Below are positions 60,712 to 64,000 of a stretch of DNA of 64,000 nucleotides, piece after piece (the stretch's first letter is position 1; each line of letters opens with the position of its first letter). The notes beneath the pieces are model-generated. The model was not told where the DNA came from, made no database searches, and worked only from the letters and a program-made list of their open reading frames with translations. Where the stretch lies: the NCBI GenBank assembly GCA_045110335.1, contig JBGCGB010000024.1:260044-324043 (forward strand). The letters run 5' to 3'. The translations under genes were made by a program, and so were the position numbers. The DNA is from CALBPI01 sp045110335 (GTDB lineage Bacteria > Pseudomonadota > Gammaproteobacteria > Steroidobacterales > Woeseiaceae).

Positions 60712-62244
60712 ATGACTTTTCAGAATTTACTAAGTCTGCTGATCTGGTTACCGATACTCGGTGGCGCGTTGGTGCTGTTGATCGGTGATGGAGGCGATAG
60801 CCAGTCATCGCGTGCCAATGCGATGCGGTGGTTTGCGCTGGTGATCTCGATTGCCATGCTGATCTTGTCGGTGCCGCTGTATACGCAGTTCGATGCCAGT
60901 ACTTCTGCTATGCAGTTCGTTGAGCGCATGAGCTGGGTTCCACGCTTCAACGCGTTCTATTATCTCGGCGTTGATGGGTTGTCAGCGCCCTTGATACTGC
61001 TGACGACGTTTATCACACCGTTGGTGATTATTGCCGGTTGGCGTGTGATCAAGAAACGCAGTGCCCAGTACTTCGCAGCATTCCTGTTTTTAGAAGGACT
61101 CATGATCGGCGTGTTCTGCGCGTTGGACGCCATGTTGTTCTATATTTTCTGGGAAGCGATGTTGGTGCCAATGTTCCTGATCATTGGTATTTGGGGGGGC
61201 GAGCGTCGGATTTACGCGACGATCAAGTTCTTCTTGTATACGTTCCTCGGCTCAGTATTCATGCTGATCTCGCTCGTTTATCTCTACACGAAGACGGGCT
61301 CATACGATTTACTGGAATTCCATGCATTGCCACTAACGCTCACTGAGCAAACCTGGATTTTCTTGGCGTTCCTTGCTGCATTTGCGGTCAAAGTGCCGAT
61401 GTGGCCAGTGCATACCTGGTTGCCCGACGCTCACGTAGAAGCGCCTACCGGGGGCTCCGTGGTTCTGGCGGCAATCATGTTGAAAATGGGCGGCTATGGT
61501 TTTGTCAGACTATCACTGCCGATCGTGCCTGACGCCAGTGGCACGCTGTCGACGCTGATGATCGTACTATCGTTGATTGGTGTTGTTTACATCGGCTTTG
61601 TCGCGTTGGTGCAAACTGACATGAAGAAACTGATCGCATACTCGTCCATCGCCCACATGGGCTTCGTGACGTTGGGTTTCTTTCTCTTCTGGCCAATCCT
61701 CACCAATATGAATGGCGTGACAGACGGTGCGTCGCTGGGTGTGACCGGCGCGATGGTGCAGATGATTTCGCATGGATTGATCAGTGGCGCTATGTTCCTC
61801 TGCGTAGGTGTCATGTACGACCGAATGCATAGTCGGGCAATCGCCGATTACGGCGGTGTTATCAACACCATGCCGAAGTTCGCGGCGTTTATGGTGCTGT
61901 TCGCGATGGCGAATGCAGGATTACCGGGAACGTCCGGTTTTGTTGGCGAGTTCATGGTGATCTTAGCCAGCTTCCGGGCTGATTTTTGGATCGCATTCCT
62001 GGCAGCGACGACGTTGGTGCTCGGTGCTTCCTATACGCTCTGGATGGTTAAGCGAGTCCTGTTCGGCGAAGTGGCGAATGACAATGTCGCCGCTTTGGAA
62101 GATTTGAACCGAAGAGAGTTTTTAGTGTTGTCGATTCTTGCGATCGGCGTTCTTGCGCTGGGTATCTGGCCGCAACCACTCGTGGAAATGATGCAAGCCA
62201 GTGTCGACGGTCTCGTTGAGCACATTGGCCGCAGCAAGCTGTAG
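60712..62244 (+). CDS. nuoM: NADH-quinone oxidoreductase subunit M
   Basis: 510 residues of the second antiporter-like subunit with about fourteen helices. IFWEAMLVPMFLIIGIWGGE has the essential Glu, AFAVKVPMWPVHTWLPDAHVEAPTGGSVVLAAIMLKMGGYG the Lys and His of the channel, and DMKKLIAYSSIAHMGFVTLG the next Lys helix. It lies 29 bp after nuoL. Confidence 0.97.
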   Translation: MTFQNLLSLLIWLPILGGALVLLIGDGGDSQSSRANAMRWFALVISIAMLILSVPLYTQFDASTSAMQFVERMSWVPRFNAFYYLGVDGLSAPLILLTTFITPLVIIAGWRVIKKRSAQYFAAFLFLEGLMIGVFCALDAMLFYIFWEAMLVPMFLIIGIWGGERRIYATIKFFLYTFLGSVFMLISLVYLYTKTGSYDLLEFHALPLTLTEQTWIFLAFLAAFAVKVPMWPVHTWLPDAHVEAPTGGSVVLAAIMLKMGGYGFVRLSLPIVPDASGTLSTLMIVLSLIGVVYIGFVALVQTDMKKLIAYSSIAHMGFVTLGFFLFWPILTNMNGVTDGASLGVTGAMVQMISHGLISGAMFLCVGVMYDRMHSRAIADYGGVINTMPKFAAFMVLFAMANAGLPGTSGFVGEFMVILASFRADFWIAFLAATTLVLGASYTLWMVKRVLFGEVANDNVAALEDLNRREFLVLSILAIGVLALGIWPQPLVEMMQASVDGLVEHIGRSKL

Positions 62245-62261
62245 TAAGGGAACGATTTACC

Positions 62262-63725
62262 ATGCCATTTGTTATGCCTGAGTTCATGCTTGCGCTTCCA
62301 GAGATTGTCTTGCTGGGACTGATCTCGTTCGTTCTGATTGCCGATCTGTTTGTCAGTGACGAAAAACGTGTCATCACGTTTTGGCTGGCGATGGCGTCGC
62401 TTGCTGTCACCTTGGTGTCGGTTGTTGTGTCGCAGCCAGATTTCAAGATGTTGACATTCTCCGGTAGCTACGTGGCGGATCCGCTGGCAAGCGTTTTGAA
62501 AATTGCTGCGACGATATGTCTGGCGCTGGTCTTTATTTATTCCCGCGATTACCTGATGCGAAATCACCTCAGGAAGGGCGAGTTTTACCTGCTTTCCTTG
62601 TTTGGACTGCTCGGTATTTTCGTGATGATTTCGGCGAACAGTTTATTGACCCTTTATCTTGGTCTTGAAACTTTGTCGCTGTCTCTTTACGCCCTGGTTG
62701 CATTTGATCGCAATTCCCGTGTTTGTGCCGAAGCGGCGATGAAGTATTTCGTTTTAGGTGCGATCGCGTCCGGTGCCTTCCTTTACGGCGTTTCATTGAT
62801 CTATGGCGTGACCGGAACGATCCAGTTTGATGTTTTGGCTACCGCGGTGGTGGATACTGGCACCGACGATATGGCGCTCTGGTTTGGTCTTGCGTTCCTG
62901 ATCGTTGGAATGGTCTTCAAGTTTGGTGGCGTTCCATTTCATATGTGGCTGCCGGATGTGTACCAAGGCGCGCGCACGCCGGTCACGATTTATCTGGGGT
63001 CATTGTCGAAGATTGCGTCTTTCGCGCTGACAGCCCGCATTCTGATCGATGGTTTACCTTTGCTTTATGAGCAATGGCATCAAATGTTGATGGTAGTGGC
63101 GATCCTGTCTTTGGCGTTAGGGAATATCGTCGCGATTGCACAGACCAATATCAAACGTATGCTGGCCTATTCCACGATTTCTCACGTCGGCTTTATTCTA
63201 TTGGGCTTCTTTGCTGGCAGTTCAGAAGGTTATCAGGCGGCGCTGTTCTATACGTTGACGTATGTGTTCACGGCAGCCGGTGCGTTTGGCATGATCGTCC
63301 TGTTGTCGCGGGTCGGGCATGAAGCTGACCAGTTGGATGATTTTCGAGGCCTTAATGCGAGAAGCCCCTGGATGGCAGCGATGATGTCATGCTTTATGTT
63401 AGGTATGGCGGGAATTCCGCCGTGGGTGGGTTTTTGGGCGAAGCTACATGTCATAGAGGCCGTCCTCGATGCCGGGCGCGTAGCGGGCGATAGCGCAACA
63501 CTTTTCCTGGCGGTAGCGATCATCATGGTGCTGTTCTCCGTGGTTGGTGCTTACTACTATCTAAGAGTCCTCAAGTTTATGTACTTCGATGAGCCAAAGG
63601 ACGCAGAGGCGATTGAAGCAAGCTTCGATATGCGGGCCGCACTCAGTGTTAATGGCTTGGCGGTGCTTGGTCTGGGCATCGCACCGGGTGGTTTATTGGC
63701 GCTTTGTGCGCTGGTTATAGGCTAG
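62262..63725 (+). CDS. nuoN: NADH-quinone oxidoreductase subunit N
   Basis: 487 residues of the third antiporter-like subunit. LYLGLETLSLSLYALVAFDRN has the conserved Glu, MVFKFGGVPFHMWLPDVYQGARTPVTIYLGSLSKIASFAL the channel Lys, and QTNIKRMLAYSTISHVGFILLG the third. It ends the nuo operon; 35 bp later the initiator tRNA promoter begins and no terminator is seen between. Confidence 0.97.
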   Translation: MPFVMPEFMLALPEIVLLGLISFVLIADLFVSDEKRVITFWLAMASLAVTLVSVVVSQPDFKMLTFSGSYVADPLASVLKIAATICLALVFIYSRDYLMRNHLRKGEFYLLSLFGLLGIFVMISANSLLTLYLGLETLSLSLYALVAFDRNSRVCAEAAMKYFVLGAIASGAFLYGVSLIYGVTGTIQFDVLATAVVDTGTDDMALWFGLAFLIVGMVFKFGGVPFHMWLPDVYQGARTPVTIYLGSLSKIASFALTARILIDGLPLLYEQWHQMLMVVAILSLALGNIVAIAQTNIKRMLAYSTISHVGFILLGFFAGSSEGYQAALFYTLTYVFTAAGAFGMIVLLSRVGHEADQLDDFRGLNARSPWMAAMMSCFMLGMAGIPPWVGFWAKLHVIEAVLDAGRVAGDSATLFLAVAIIMVLFSVVGAYYYLRVLKFMYFDEPKDAEAIEASFDMRAALSVNGLAVLGLGIAPGGLLALCALVIG

Positions 63726-63760
63726 TCGAGAAGACCTTGGGAAAAAAAACGCTAAGGGTG

Positions 63761-63789
63761 TTGCAGACCCGATAGCTGACCGGTATAGT
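63761..63789 (+). promoter_or_regulatory. Promoter of initiator tRNA gene
   Basis: TTGCAG (63761-63766), a 17-bp spacer and TATAGT (63784-63789, one mismatch) form a sigma-70 promoter. A GC-rich stretch GTCCGTCC follows, like the discriminator of stringently controlled stable-RNA promoters. The start would be near 63796, six bases before the tRNA. Confidence 0.72.
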
Positions 63790-63801
63790 CCGTCCTCCAG
63801 T

Positions 63802-63878
63802 TGCGGGGTGGAGCAGTCTGGCAGCTCGTCGGGCTCATAACCCGAAGGTCGCAGGTTCGAATCCTGCCCCCGCTACCA
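63802..63878 (+). tRNA. Initiator tRNA-fMet (anticodon CAT)
   Basis: 77 nt with encoded CCA. The anticodon stem TCGGG-CTCATAA-CCCGA contains three consecutive G-C pairs, the mark of initiators, and the D arm (GAGC...GCTC) has the A11-U24 pair. The acceptor stem is TGCGGGG with CCCCGCT: the end position is a U1-U72 mismatch rather than the usual C1-A72, which still leaves position 1-72 unpaired as formylation requires. A promoter and terminator flank the gene. Confidence 0.96.
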
Positions 63879-63885
63879 GAACAAC

Positions 63886-63911
63886 AAACGGACCCTCACG
63901 GGTCCGTTTTT
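63886..63911 (+). terminator. Intrinsic terminator after initiator tRNA, bidirectional
   Basis: AAACGGACCC (63886-63895), loop TCAC, GGGTCCGTTT (63900-63909) followed by TT. The A-rich left side gives T residues on the other strand, so the minus-strand gene beyond would end here too. Confidence 0.9.
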
Positions 63912-63924
63912 GTTTGCGGGCTAG

Positions 63925-64000
63925 TTAGAAGGGGTTAAGCGTAAACCCGTCTTGTTGTAGCAAAGCATGCGCTGTCATCGCCGATGGCAAGACTTCGATG
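63925..64000 (-). CDS. C-terminal end of an unknown protein, cut by window edge
   Basis: The last 24 codons of an open minus-strand frame end with TAA at 63925: the tail reads IEVLPSAMTAHALLQQDG and continues FTLNPF. Composition and the nearby bidirectional terminator suggest a real gene, but it is too short to identify. Confidence 0.4.
   Translation of the reverse strand, partial: IEVLPSAMTAHALLQQDGFTLNPF

Noticed and set aside
1..64000. Insertion sequences, prophage genes, CRISPR arrays, rRNA genes
   Set aside because: No transposase or integrase motif, no regular spaced repeats and no rRNA sequence were recognised on either strand.

Overview
The window reads as a chromosomal segment of a gammaproteobacterium. 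The right two thirds follow a gene order well known in that class: smpB, ratA/ratB, bamE, fur, recN, nadK, heat-shock genes, carAB, greA, yhbY, rlmE, ftsH, folP, glmM, tpiA, secG, tRNA-Leu. An hrcA gene in front of grpE-dnaK-dnaJ, and a complete 14-gene nuo operon between tRNA-Leu(GAG) and the initiator tRNA, recall Xanthomonadales-like and related lineages rather than enterics or Pseudomonas. That placement is inference. No insertion sequence, prophage, CRISPR array or rRNA was seen.

Left region (1-16.4 kb): after the end of a degenerate HD-GYP-type protein and a saccharopine-dehydrogenase-like oxidoreductase comes a dense nucleoside salvage and catabolism island. It holds an MTA/SAH-deaminase-like lipoprotein, a cupin, deoD, deoC, a full-length aldehyde dehydrogenase followed by a half-length one without catalytic residues, a PfkB (adenosine-kinase-like) kinase, two divergent purine-type phosphoribosyltransferases, a NupC-type nucleoside transporter, cdd, an unknown lipoprotein, upp and tdk. 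An isochorismatase-type hydrolase and an exported amidohydrolase close the block. Together these could import nucleosides, split them to bases and sugar phosphates, salvage the bases, and send deoxyribose-5-phosphate to glyceraldehyde-3-phosphate and acetaldehyde. The aldehyde dehydrogenase pair would oxidise the acetaldehyde. Phosphopentomutase and thymidine phosphorylase are not in the window.

Middle region (16.4-25 kb): an ibpA-like small heat-shock gene has an excellent sigma-32-type promoter and a ROSE-like RNA thermometer over its ribosome binding site. Then come a Tat-exported PhoX-like protein, an NTF2-like protein, a large exported propeller plus CehA/McbA-type metallohydrolase, a DUF1963 protein, an anchored TPR-like protein, tmRNA (tag ANDDNYAIAA) and a RidA-family lipoprotein.

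Core region (25-49 kb): smpB, an NSS transporter, ratA-ratB, bamE, fur, nadK-recN, then hrcA-grpE-dnaK-dnaJ with a second sigma-32-type promoter inside the end of hrcA, carAB with a hairpin leader, and translation, cell-envelope and folate genes up to secG and tRNA-Leu.

Right region (49-64 kb): nuoABCDEFGHIJKLMN encodes respiratory complex I with separate nuoC and nuoD. Next is an initiator tRNA with its own promoter and terminator and an unusual U1-U72 mismatch. The tail of one more minus-strand gene runs off the right edge.
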